From the NCBI GenBank assembly GCA_001598975.1, contig BBXU01000188.1:1-21460 (forward strand): a stretch of 21,460 bases of DNA. Reading direction: 5' to 3'. Below are positions 1 to 10,660 of the stretch, piece after piece. Source of the DNA: Parachlorella kessleri. Taxonomy: Eukaryota > Chlorophyta > Trebouxiophyceae > Chlorellales > Chlorellaceae. A program made the translations under genes and the position numbers. The stretch's first letter is position 1; each line of letters opens with the position of its first letter. Under the pieces are notes generated by a model. That model was not told where the DNA came from and made no database searches. It saw only the letters and a list, made by a program, of their open reading frames with translations.

Positions 1-941
1 GGNGGGGGGGTTCCTCAAGCCTGTCGGAGTCGCTCATGGTGAAGGGTGGGTTGGCTGGAGCATCGCTGTTCCGGGCTTGGTGCCAGGGTAAGCTGCAGCA
101 ACTTGCTAGGAACGGGGAGCAGCGCGCCACTCAGCTGTGCTGAGCGGCATGTATGGCTGGGATGGGAAGGGAGGCTGGTGAGCAGGCTTGCTGGCCCAGT
201 TCACATGGGGAGGTGTGACCCTGCATTGGCTGGCACTCAAACCTTGCGGGCATGGTCAAGGGCCACGCACAGTATTTCTTACCAGCCCTCTACTGCTGTG
301 AGCTGCAGTGCTGCTACACTTGCAAATAGCGTTGTGGTGTAGCACAGCCTGGTGGCTGGGACTTCCCTTGGTCTGGCTCACCGGTTTTCACCCATGTCGT
401 GCGGGGCAGTAGACTGACTGGTGAGTCGGCGTGGGTGGTGATGCATGCTAGGCTTTCCTGGCTCGCCAACTGCACCTGCCGGTATCCCCTGTTGCAGGCG
501 CTCAAGCCAGTGGGGCGCCGTCGCTTTGTGCAGCCGGTGCCAGCTGCCGCGGCGGGGGCAGGGGATCCAGGCGGTGCGTGGCACCTGCACCGCTGCGCTG
601 CTTGTTTCTTCGAGCCAGCAATCCGAGCAGCCGTTGCGTGTGGCATGCAACTTGTTGAAGGCTTTGGGTGATGGAGTGCAACACTACCTGCAATGACTCG
701 TGGTCTTTGCTGCGTTTTAGGGGTTGCCCAATCTGGCCCTCAGAGGCTGTGGTGTCCGGTTGCTACCTCCCAGTAGCTGAAGCATGGAATCGCCCGATCG
801 CCGCACGATACATGCTGCGGTCCATGCTGTTCTCTGACAGCCCCCCTACCCCACCCCACCTCACCCACCCTCAAGAACACACCCACACTCACAACTGTTA
901 CCCACGCCCACCACCTTGATTGGCCTCCTGCCTGCCTGCAG
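1..941. other. Upstream sequence, mostly intron-like
   Basis: No exon could be fixed here. The stretch should contain intron, and possibly an exon, of the ABC1K-like gene that continues leftwards, because the first clear exon begins in mid-codon at 942 after a CTGCAG acceptor. Two possible exon edges were seen: a GT donor just after the first 38 bases, and a TTGCAG acceptor ending at 497 followed by an open frame to about 670. Neither gives a recognisable protein. Base 3 is an N inside a G run, so the left edge may be next to an assembly gap. Confidence 0.4.
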
Positions 942-2780
942 CCACCCCGCCGCCGCCGGAGCCGCCCCGCGGCGACGCGCTGGCGCTGCTGCTGAGCGCG
1001 GACGGCGAGTTTGTGCGCGCCATCGTGACGGAGGAGCTGGCCAAGGGCATCGACGCGGCCTGGAGGGTGGCCCTGGACACCGCGCTGGGCTCCACGCGCC
1101 AGGAGCTGCTGGGCTTTGTGCTGCGCCAAGGTGGGGGGTCGTGCTAAGAGAAAAAGAATGAATCAGCAGGAGGTGTCTCTCAAGTATTTAGCGGATGGAT
1201 GTTGTGATGCGTATAAAAGGCAAGCCAAGGCCATGGAGAAGGAGATGAGTAACAGCTGGCTCGGTGGCGTGCTGGGTGGGGCTTTGGAGAGCGTGTTGTT
1301 GCCTAGGGCAGGGTGCTGCTTACACAGGGTGGCTCTGCCTTGACGATGCCTGACAGCACTCGCACAGCGATAGCTTGTCAGGACTGCCTTGTTGCCAGCC
1401 TGCTTTCAGGTCAAATCTTTGTGGGCATGGAGGGCCGACTTCACGCCAACATCGAACACTCTCTCGCCTCCCCTCGCCTGGCCTCCCCAAGTACTCAGTC
1501 CACCCCTCCTCAAAGCCCTTGCCCGCTGCCTGCGCTTGCTACCCGTGCAGGATCCGGGGTAGATACCTTCACTGCGCCACCGTTCAGCACCGCGCTGGCC
1601 CGCCTGGTCCTGGAGTCGCTTACGTCAGTCCCCCGGCTGGCTGACGAGAGGGATGACTACCAGGTGGAGGGCATCATGCGCCTGGCGCGGGTGCTGCAGG
1701 TGAGAGGCAGTAGTAGTCTTTCCGGAGGAGATGCCTTTTTGGGTGCTTGTTGGCCTGCCTGCCTGCTTGCCGTCCTGTTGTCATCCCACTGCCTGAGAAC
1801 TGTGTGAATGCGGCCAGAGGAGACCAGCCTGCTGACGTGGCAGCCTGCCCCTGCCCACTTGCCTGAGACTGCGCATGCTCGCCCACCAAGTGCAGGAGTC
1901 GTCCGTGCCCCAGCAGCGCCAGCAGAAGCAGCAGGAGCAGTACCAGCGGTACCAGCAGGTCTCCTCAGCCTCCAGCTGGTACCGCAGTACCGAGACTGGA
2001 TTCGCGGCCGGCAGCACAGCAGGCATGGGCAGCACAGCAGGCAGCGGCAGCAATGCGTTCCCCTCGCTGGATTCGCTCCTGCAATCTCTTGACAGCACGG
2101 CTGGCGTGCTGCGCTGGATTACCTCTGAGATGGAGTTCTTGACGCCCGAGGAGCGCGCTGAGGCCTTGCGCCTGCCAGGTGTCATCGCCCAGGGGGTGGC
2201 CTCCCGCATCGTGGCGCGCTTGGTGCGCTATGCGGCCACGTCATCCAGCGAGCCCAGGGCGTCGCCGACGCAGACAACTGCCGGCACGGCGGCACAGACG
2301 GCCGCCAGGAGGGAGCAAGTGCGGCGGGCACGCGCAGAGGACGTGGCGGAAACCCCTTCAGCGGAGGAGAGAGCGGAAGCTGCGGCGGCTGTCAGCACGG
2401 CTGCTGCCGGGGTCACCCCGCCAAGCATGGACGTTGCTGGGGACGGCGCTGCGCTGAGCGCGGAGGGAGCGGAGCGTACGAAGGTGACGGTGGTGTCCCC
2501 CGCTGGAGTGGCCAAGGTTACCACCGCCTCGGGCAGCAATGGGGCTAGCATGGCGCCCGACACTGTCAGCCCAGTCGACGCCCCGGAGATTGGCTACAAC
2601 GGGGTGCCCGTGCCGCAGAGCAGCACCAGCGTGGCAGAGCCTGCTCCTGCCGTGGTGCCGCCGCCAGCTGGCAGCAGCGCACGCAGCAGCGGCAGCAGCC
2701 CGGCAAACAGTGGCAAGGGAGCGGTGGTCATGCGGCAGCTGTCAACCTCATCCAATGCGGAGACCCTCAAGGGCAAGTAA
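942..2780 (+). CDS. ABC1K/UbiB-like atypical kinase, C-terminal part (5' partial)
   Basis: Three exons: 942-1130, 1551-1699 and 1896-2780 (stop TAA). Splice sites are GT-AG and the phases agree (1, then 0). The first exon encodes LLLSADGEFVRAIVTEEL followed by AKGIDAAWR, which resembles the region after the kinase core of plant and algal ABC1 kinases, where a 'FSPEGEFFREF..EEIVKGIDA'-like helix is common. Exon 2 reads SVPRLADERDDYQVEGIM, like the 'P.LTEED..' segment of that family. Exon 3 has a Gln-rich linker, then a helical part (FPSLDSLLQSLD ... GVASRIVARLVRY), then about 190 residues rich in Ala, Ser, Thr and Val with no visible domain. The kinase motifs (ATP-binding and catalytic residues) lie left of the window, so activity cannot be judged. 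In this family the proteins usually sit in chloroplast plastoglobules or mitochondria and affect prenylquinone metabolism; that role is inferred. Family assignment is from memory of the pattern only. Confidence 0.5.
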
Positions 2781-3504
2781 GACCCAGCTGGAGAACACTG
2801 CAGCCCCAAGGAAAGTTGAGTATACAGAAGGAGGTGGGCTTTATCAAGGCATGCGTGATTATCCCAGCTAGCATTACCTGGCCAAGCCCTGCTGGGGTTG
2901 ACAGCTTCTAGTGAGCAAGTGTGGCACCCGTATTGAGAGCCCCGCTGCGGGACCTTAACGTGCGAGGGTGCGCGAATTGAACCCAATTTTGGCACTGCTT
3001 CTGTGCTGGACTTCTTTGTTGTGAGCTGTGTATTATGCTATCCCTTGTTTCATTGCGTAGCTGACTGTGCGCTTGATACATGAGCTGCACATGCGCCCCT
3101 AGGTGGGGCTGCGCCCCTGCAATTAGATTGCCGCGTCTGCTTGCTGTGGTACTTTGGACTTGCACAGGGCAGTGGTCTTGGTTTAGAGAGGCTGAGTCTC
3201 ACTATGAGTCAGTCTTAGAGGGACACGCAGTCTCACTATGCGTATTGATCGTGTTGAGTGTTGAACGGTTGTCAAGACCCACTTGTCATTGAGACGGTGA
3301 GAAAGTCAGAGCCGTCCACTGCATGAAGGCAACCGCAGGAAAACCAGAAAGCCCACCTTGGCGCACGTGCTAGCAACAAAGCGTCCAGCAGGAGAATAAC
3401 CTCCCCCCTCTCCGGGAGGAGGGAGAAAATGGGGCGTGCTTTCTTCTCCATTAAATCGGGCGTTCTTTCTTGGATGGCAAGGCGTCGATCGATGCCGGCA
3501 CACC
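2781..3504 (+). other. Probable 3' UTR of the ABC1K-like gene
   Basis: After the stop codon at 2778-2780 no exon with credible splice sites and coding character was found. The first TGTAA on the plus strand is at 3505-3509, so this stretch is best read as a 3' UTR of about 725 bases. Confidence 0.4.
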
Positions 3505-3509
3505 TGTAA
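3505..3509 (+). terminator. TGTAA poly(A) signal, ABC1K-like gene
   Basis: TGTAA is the usual poly(A) signal of green algae. This is the first copy on the plus strand after the stop at 2780. Confidence 0.4.
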
Positions 3510-3786
3510 TGACATCGTACGGCAGTGTTTTGCACTGTGCCACAAAGCTCCGTCGTTGAGGCCCTGACCGGGTTGCTCGCTGCACGATCGGCGGGAAGCA
3601 CGGCAAGACGTCACCTGTTACCAACCAGTGCGAGGCAGTCCGCCTGAGTCACTTTCGTTTTCCGGTAACGTTTTCTGCTGTGTGTGATCCTATTGCCCTT
3701 CCGACGTAGTGGGCACGTGCCGCAACGTAAGTTTGGCATGTCATTGACATGCAGTACTCCATGCACCTTTGTTCGTATCTTTGCAG

Positions 3787-4115
3787 CGTTTCATCGAAGA
3801 CGAGGCTGACTGCTCCGTTGAAGAAGACGACGACGAGGAGCGCCGGTAACTGTTCAAGCCTTCCTCTACCGCGCCTGCTGTGTTGCTACTATAACTCTGG
3901 CCGTGACTCTGCGTCTGTATGGTTTTGCAGCGGTGCTCGGTTTAGGATGACGCGCTGGAGGACTGGTTGACAGATGGGGTGGTGAAGAGGAGGCAGACGG
4001 CAGCGGCGCTGGTGAGGAGCAGCAGCAGCTTCCACAACTGACTGTCAGTGGGAGCCAAACCAGGCTGCATCGCAGCCGCCAGCCAGAAGATCCCTGCTCA
4101 GGCTGCACAGCAGGT
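3787..4115 (+). pseudogene. Acidic exon-like relic
   Basis: A TTTGCAG acceptor is followed at 3787-3845 by a 59-base open stretch reading RFIEDEADCSVEEDDDEER, closed by a GTAAC donor. A second open stretch, 3946-4041, reads DDALEDWLTDGVVKRR and ends in TGA. A strong GTAAGT donor follows at 4116. The two acidic pieces look like parts of one acidic protein segment, but their phases do not join: the first ends two bases into a codon, while the second needs phase 0 after a TTTAG. No start codon or longer domain was found. Acidic 'FI.DE.D..D' stretches occur in unrelated nuclear proteins and in transposon proteins, so no function is assigned. It may be a decayed gene or element, or a real gene whose other exons I failed to find. 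Confidence 0.25.
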
Positions 4116-5151
4116 AAGTGACAGGGCGACTCAGGCAGCCAGCAGCTTGCCGGCAAGCTTGCCTACACGCCTGGCATGCTCACTCAAGGGCACTCACTCA
4201 CTTGTTTCAAGCAGCATGCCGTCCTATTGCACGGCTTAATTGGGCAGGCCTGCACTTATTTCGTTTATTCCTGCCACATACTTTGTACCCACGTCACGCC
4301 TTTCACCACTGTTGAGGCCATTGAGAGTCATCTTCACTTGCTATGAGGGTTACTCTGGACACTTCTTCTGCGGAGGCACGCTATACGAAATCTATACACC
4401 CTCTTCAATGCTCCTGCAGGTGTGGCCACAGGTCAGGGAGCCTATTGTCCCTGCAAACCATATCCTGTATGAATGTGCTTCCTTGACCTGCTGCGCAATG
4501 TCACAGGCTGAGTTTGTGCCACCGCCCGCCGGCGGCCGCAGCAGTCCCTGTAGCCGGCAGCCTTGGCAGGGCAGCACTTGCCTGACGTTGTTGTCTTGAT
4601 ACGATTGCTCGCGGCATGTCGGCGCCGCAGGTTGCCTCTGCAAGTGCAGCTCCAACTACCTGTTGAGGTCACGCATGCCCTTGTCCCAGCTTTTTTGCGC
4701 TGCGCTATGTATTCAATTACCCACTGCCAAGCACTGCCCGCGCGCAGCTTCCCTTGCTTATGCCCCTGCCCCATTCAGGGTTTGGCAAGGCATTGAACTT
4801 CTTGGTAGTTTCATAGTCCTGCTGACTTTGCAGAGTTTCCTGCTGGTGCCTTTTCAGTTGTTGCTGCTGATGTTCTCATCATTTTGGTGTTGTTTGCCAC
4901 CTGGTTCTGTTTCGGATTGCTGAATCCTGCTCGCATGGCTCCATTACTGAAAAGAAAGAAAGAACTATTTATTTAATTATTATCCCATCCTCCGAATATA
5001 CACAGGGGTAGAAGGACTAGATTAGACACGACTAGGGATAAATGGGCAACATTGGAGTTTCACCCGGCATGATGCACAGTGACACATATGCCCATGCATG
5101 GGCTGGCCAGAGACAATAGCTCCGAGACCCATGGGAACTGTAGGCTGTACT
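4116..5151. other. No recognisable gene
   Basis: Several isolated acceptor- and donor-like sites occur (for example CTGCAG near 4420 and CACAG near 4506), and one open frame spans 4240-4599, but it has no family resemblance and no consistent coding character. There is an AT-rich patch with GAAA repeats at about 4950-4985. I see nothing here that can be supported as a gene. Confidence 0.4.
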
Positions 5152-5156
5152 TTACA
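5152..5156 (-). terminator. TGTAA poly(A) signal, GT90 gene
   Basis: TTACA on the plus strand reads TGTAA on the minus strand. It is the first copy downstream of the stop codon of the GT90 gene at 5718-5720 and implies a 3' UTR of about 560 bases. Confidence 0.45.
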
Positions 5157-5549
5157 AGGCTGCTCGCCGCTTCCAGACCCGGCAGATGGGCAGGCTTGAA
5201 CAGGGGGCACGGATGCGCAATGCCTACCAGAACCGTGATGTTGTTATAGCATAGTTAGTAACATGCAACAGGCCCAGCAGGACCTTGTACCCAAAGCCGT
5301 CACATGAGGTTGTCAAGTCACCGTGAACCCGCTAGTGGGGCCACACTTGTGTCACCAGTGGATTCACGACTGTTGCAACTTAATCTGTGTATACAACGTG
5401 TTGCACCTCCCGTGTGCCCGCTCATGCACCGCCGCAGCATGCGTTCCATGGCATACCTCCACCGCAGCATCCATCGGTCAACCCAGGCACGCCAGACAGG
5501 TTGACTGGCTCACACTCCAGGGCTGATACCCAGGACATCCAGCCTAGAT

Positions 5550-5587
5550 GCCATCCCAGCTAGTTAGCCATGCGCCATCCCAGCTAG
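5550..5587. repeat. Short direct repeat, 14 bases twice
   Basis: GCCATCCCAGCTAG occurs at 5550-5563 and again at 5574-5587, a 24-base period, inside the presumed 3' UTR of the GT90 gene. Confidence 0.7.
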
Positions 5588-5717
5588 GTACTCACATACA
5601 CCCCCTCGTTGTCACCAGCATACAGTCAGCCCCTCAGCTAGCAACTCACATTGCCCCGCTCGATGTCATGTCACGAGGGTCAAGACTACTAGTAGGGTAG
5701 TACCCGCCCTCAGCTGG

Positions 5718-8700
5718 CTATGTGAGCGGCAGGGGCCCTGGAGGGAAGCTGCGGCAGCCCCTGGGGCACGTGCGCCTGTCATGTGGGATCCACCTCCTAG
5801 ACACCATGGCCTCCTCTAGGGGCACTGCGTCAGGGTGCAGCCGCGGCTGGAAGCCTTGCAGCTGGGCGTACCGCGTCAGCAGGCGGTACCAGTACCGCTG
5901 CACGTGGTCTGGGGTCAGCAGGGCACGAGCCGCGTGCTGGGCTGCGTGCCCCATGCTGCGGGCCTTGGTGTCGTTGGCCAGGAGGCCCTGCAGGCAGAAA
6001 GAAAGTGGGTTCATGCCATGAAACCTTACTGGCAGCTTGCAGACCTCAGTATCATAGCTGCTGCTGTGCATGCTGTCGTAGTGACCCTGTGCTGGCGGTG
6101 CCGGCTCACTCCTGCTGGCACCCTCATCATGACTCTGGCAGGCACTTGCAGCAGAGCTGCACAGATTGCAGCGCCATGTGTGATGTGCTTGTGGCTTGCC
6201 TTGAGGGCGGCCGCCAGCTGTGCTGCCATGTTGTTCTGCTCGCCCGTTGTCTTGTTTTCCCCAGTCTCGATGTGCAGGAGATGCTCGTCAGCCTGCATTG
6301 CCAGGTTATCCTTGCCGCATGAACCTCTCCAGCTTGCTCTCAAACCAGATGGGCCCGGTCGCATGATGATACATTAGCACCTTGCCTAGGGAGGTGGCAA
6401 TCTCTCACACCCCACAACCTCCCCAGGGCCGCCCTGGGCACACGGCTGTCGGGCGCCATACATACCTCTCCCCTGCTGCTCACCAAGCTCGGAGGCAACA
6501 CATGGTGACCCCCTGCTACCCTGCAGTCCCCCACAAGGGAGATATTTCACAGCAGCAGCGGCAGCAGCACCCACGTTGAGCAAGTGGTAGTAGAACTCGT
6601 GGTAGGCGGAGGTGAGGTTGGTGTCCCGGGCTCCCAGCCACACCACGGCCGCCCCGCAGCTCAGCAGGTACTTGAGCCGGCCGCTGTAGGAGTTGCCCTC
6701 CAGGTGGAGCAGGTACCTTCAGCCAGCCAGCCAGCCAGCCAGTCAGAGGCAGGCGGGGAAAAGGAGGTTGCAGATTGCACAGAACCACCACCCGGTGAAG
6801 GGTCAGTATGCTTCAGCACTGATGCACGTCAGGCATGCGCAGGTTAGAAAATGCAGGCCGACAGCGTCCTGCACTCCTTGCTGGCATTTCTAAATGGGGA
6901 CGTGTACGCCGACAAGCACCTGGCATGCCAGCTGTGCACTTTGCTACCGCTGCATCATGGGGGCGAGTGGCTGACCCCAGGCTGCTGCCTGGCGTGCGCC
7001 ACGGCTGGGCAGCTGCCGCTGGCTTACTTGTGTGCGCAGTGCTGGAACATGGACTTGAACTCCTGGGGGCTGTGGATGCCCTCCCTGATCTTGATGTCCA
7101 GGTGCCAGTTGTGGGCTGAAGCAGCGTGCAAGATACCCCCAGGGTGAGGTGCACAGCACATGCAATATAGGCACTCAGGCAAGCACGAGAGCATAACTGC
7201 ATGGCCCCTGTCAATGCCGTTTAACTCTTCAACTCTGCTCGCACGACCAGCCACCCTGAATAAATATATGTACTCCAAAAATCTTGTTTTTTATTCCGTG
7301 TTTATCTTTGGGACTTGCCGAGCTTTCATACATGACGGGCGGGCAGGGCTGAAAGCTGTCCGCGCTGCTCCAGGCTGCAGCCATCACTTACCTTCTGCAT
7401 TGGCTTTGCCAGCAACCTCGGGCATGTCCCACGTAAGAGCAGCAGAGCTACATGGCATTCATACAAGTAACGCCCCTGGAGCTAGCAGAACTCATGGGAC
7501 GGGGGCTTGGACAGCATGCGGCCCGCCCTCCCAAGCACACACACCTGCTGCCCAGTGGTGCATGGAGTCTGCCAGCGCCGCCCGTGTGGGGCCCATGGGC
7601 GCCCCCCGGAACAGCAGGATGGGGGCCCGCCCCTCCCAGGTGTGGTCGCGGGCAGATGCCGCCAGTAGCGCCTGCATCTCCGCCCAGCTGGGGGTCCTGG
7701 CCTCCACCCACTCCCTGCAGCCGTCCTGAACCCTTGGATTTGTAGTCTCCTTGGTACTCACTTCCTAGTCTCCCAGGCACAAAAATAGGGAACTATTGGG
7801 CCAGGCAGGCATGCAGCGTTGCTGCTGCCCCCAGGAGGGCGCCCCGGCTATCATGAAGGGGTGGGACTGACACATCTTGCATGCAAAACGCGGGTAATTA
7901 GTTCATGAAGCAGCTCAAGCAACAGTTGGTAGTTCACACACCTGTCATAGCACGTGCACACATACCCTAGCAGCTTACCCAAAGGTGTGGTCTGGGGCCA
8001 GCAGCACGTGTGTGTGGTTGGGGTCCAGGCTGTGCTTGGCAGGGGCGATGACAGGCCCCCTCTCCGAGCACCCCTCAGTCAGAGGGCCGATGGTGGGCCT
8101 ACAAGCACCAGTAGCGGGATTAGCTGTCATGCTGGTCTGATAGGTGGCACTGTCTTAGGCCAATGGCAAGCTAGTTCGGCTGACCTGAGACATAGTACTG
8201 CATGCATGACGCAACAAGGCGGCCATTGCAAAGCTCGGTCTTCACCAGGCACCATGCAGGCCTCACCAGTCGCTCTGCTCGATCATGACATCCAGGTCTG
8301 GCAGCTGCCAGCGCTGGGCCACAGCCCAGAGCTGCCGCTGGACGTTGAGCAACCGTGTCTCGAAGCTTTCCGACGTGCCAACCGCGTACAGCCGCCCACC
8401 AACCACCTGCGCCCAGAACCCAGGGAGGACAATAGACTTCTTTCCCACACCTGGTGGGTAAGAGCGGCAACCTGACAAAGTGGCGGGGAAAGAATGCGGG
8501 ACCTTGTGCAGGCCTGCATTTTGGTGAGGCAGGCGCTGGGTGCGTTCCTGTGCACCCGCCCAGCCAGAGCTCCATCCACTGCACAGGGCAGCCAAGAGTC
8601 CAGCGGGCTGCGTGCACAGGTAGCTTGCCTGGAATCTGAAGCCCTGCCGGATGCTGTTGCAATAGGCATGGTCCACCATCCTCTCAGTGATGTTGCCTCT

Positions 8701-9966
8701 CTCCTGCAGGCAGGCACCAAAACATGACCTGACTAAGAGGTGACCTGAGCTCCTGGAAGCCAGGACCCTGCTGCACAAGGCTGCCCTTGCTGCAGCGCAC
8801 GTGCACAACAAGGCAAGGCATGAGGCCATCCATAGCTGTGCACCCTAAGATACGACACTCGCCTAACTGTTCATTCTGTGTTGTTCCTGTACAGCAGGCC
8901 GGCGCCAGCAGGTGCTCTCAGGCTAGAGCCCGTCCATGCCAGTGCCCAGCGTGCAGTCCGAACACCCCACCCTCCTCCTCACCGCAAAGGGCGCCAGGTC
9001 GGCTTCTATGCGGGCAAAGAGCTTCTCCTCGCTTGGCGGGCCCGCCCACAGCGCCTCCGTGCGCTGCAGCAGCTGCCGCTGCAACACCTCTAGTTCCCTG
9101 GCAGCTGGGTCCTCTGCTTCTTCCACAGCTTCTTCCACTTCAGACTGGGGTGGCAAACTGGCATCTCGTTGCGCAAATGACTCCGCACTGCTGCCTAGCT
9201 GTGTGGCGTCAGTGGTGCTGGCAGATGGGGGCGCCACCGCTGCCGTTCCTGCTGCTCTCGCTGCTGCTGGCCGTGCCCCCAACTTCCGGGCAGGTGGTGC
9301 TGGGGCTGCTGCTGGCTGGGCAGCAGCTACCTCATGAACAGCCAGTGACGGCCGTGCTCGGTTCTTCTCCCCTGTGCCTTCACTGCCCTCTGCCAGCAAC
9401 GCAGTGGGCGTGCCAACAGGAGCCGACAAGTGAAGCTCTGCAGTAGAGCTTGCCCGAGGGTTCCTGCGGAGCGCTGGCACTGCAAGCTGTCCCTGCAAGG
9501 CAGAGCGGTCTTGGCTAGGCTGCGGATGTGGCCCACTGCTGCTGATATCTTCCCCGTGGCTGTGTCCAGGCATTTGGAGTGGTGGTAGTGCATGCTCATG
9601 TGGCCGTAGCTCGCTGGTCCAATACTCTGGCGGAGCTGCACAGTTCGAAGACCCTGTGTTGCATGCATTGTATGGTGATGCATGGCATCTGTTTGCTTTC
9701 AATCCAGTCTGGACTAGGCGGGGGTTCCTAACGGCACACTAATGTCAGCATGCTGCTCACAAACTACACGAGCGTATGCACTTGCAGCTGGCCATGCAGC
9801 CCACAGTCGCAGTGGCTAAACATTCTGCATTCAACTTGCCTTGCCACCGTGAGAGTGCCACCCTGCTGAGCGGGGCAGTTGAGAGGGTGAGGAGAGAGAG
9901 GGACCCTCCCACCACGACTCCAAGCAGCATGTATACCCAGGGCCGCATCTTGGCTACCTTGGACAT
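5718..9966 (-). CDS. GT90 (CAP10/POGLUT-like) glycosyltransferase, membrane-anchored
   Basis: Ten exons, listed 5' to 3': 9840-9966, 8983-9713, 8629-8703, 8267-8406, 7979-8098, 7545-7714, 7028-7115, 6575-6716, 6200-6292, 5718-5987. All phases agree and the CDS is 1956 bases (651 aa plus stop). Residues about 10-28 form one hydrophobic segment after a basic start, a type II signal anchor. Residues 47-232 are a low-complexity stem, followed by a charged, probably coiled-coil stretch at 233-265. The CAP10 domain runs from about 272: VVGGRLYAVG, then LPDLDVMIEQSDWPT, where Asp357 aligns with the catalytic Asp of POGLUT1; LLAPDHTFGEW; ILLFRGAPMGPTR (431-442); LDIKIREG; YLLHLEGNSYSGRLKYLLSC (485-504, sugar-nucleotide site in relatives); then YHEFYYHLL and ANDTKARSMG. 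GT90 enzymes transfer glucose or xylose to proteins or glycans in the ER or Golgi; the substrate here is unknown. No KDEL-type tail is present. Introns 1, 3 and 9 have GC donors. The exon 1/2 junction is the least certain. Confidence 0.85.
6720..6742. repeat. CAGC tetranucleotide microsatellite
   Basis: About five CAGC units. On the minus strand this is a CTGG run that ends a few bases before the 3' splice site (CTGAAG) of the GT90 exon at 6575-6716. Confidence 0.8.
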
Positions 9967-10520
9967 AAGACAAAGCTGCAACTCCTGCCTTGGCAGTGAG
10001 TCACACCAACTTCTGTAGCGTTCTGAATGTGGCAGCCATTACCCTGAAGATTGTCAGCCTGAGGTACAATTCAAAGGAGCAAAGCTACAACAACCTGCAC
10101 CTGCCAGCAGTGCTTGGGCACAAGGTCCAAGGTCACAGCTCGCTCTGGCATCCAGCTGCCCTTTTAATTGTGGTAAACGATGCACTTTCGATAATCAGGA
10201 GTTGCAGGTCTGTGAACTGACCAATGCGCGGGCGCTCCTCTTGCATCTGGTGCGTCTCGGAGCAGCCGCAGGACCGCGGGAACCCACATGGACCCATGCT
10301 TGAGCGTAGGCTGAACCAGTAGCACTGCAGGCACTGCTTGCAAGGAAAAACAAAGGTTCTTTGCACTCTCACTATCCTGTGTTGAGTGCTCAGAGGCATG
10401 GGCCCCCCCGGATCAGTCAGCCTGAGAACACAGTTTCAAGAACACTCACAGGGTCGGTGGGCGGCTTATAAGCTCTAATTAGATTAGTAGAGAGAAAGCC
10501 TGGCCAGACACTGTCCAGTG
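9967..10520 (-). promoter_or_regulatory. Upstream region of the GT90 gene
   Basis: No exon was found between the GT90 start codon (9964-9966) and the TATA box on the other strand at 10525. The stretch should hold the 5' UTR and promoter of the GT90 gene, possibly shared with a divergent unit. A TTATAA lies at about 10466. No clear minus-strand TATA box was seen. Confidence 0.35.
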
Positions 10521-10524
10521 CCGC

Positions 10525-10531
10525 TATATAG
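10525..10531 (+). promoter_or_regulatory. TATA box candidate
   Basis: TATATAG in a GCCGC context. A transcript starting about 30 bases downstream would reach the ATG at 10661 first. It suggests a plus-strand unit divergent from the GT90 gene. Confidence 0.4.
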
Positions 10532-10660
10532 AGTACAGGTGCCCAGGTGCGCACGTTTGCTAGCTGTGGCAGAGAAGTAGCAAGAACTGGAGCTCAGGCG
10601 GCGGCCGCTTGAAGAAAGGAGCAGCAGCAGTTGCAGCTGGCTGTGACTCAGGGTGCAGCA

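Noticed and set aside
1..10. N base within a G run at the left edge
   Set aside because: This is probably a base-call or assembly uncertainty, not a biological feature.
4240..4599. 119-codon plus-strand open frame with FFCGGTLYEIYTP
   Set aside because: The short FCGGTL piece recalls trypsin-like proteases, but no catalytic triad or neighbouring exon supports it.
7160..8475. Long plus-strand open frames at 7160-7729 and 7954-8475
   Set aside because: They lie antisense to GT90 exons that match the family and keep phase; their own translations show no domain.
8787..9446. 219-codon plus-strand open frame
   Set aside because: It is antisense to the GC-rich second exon of GT90, and its composition is what the opposite strand of that exon would give.
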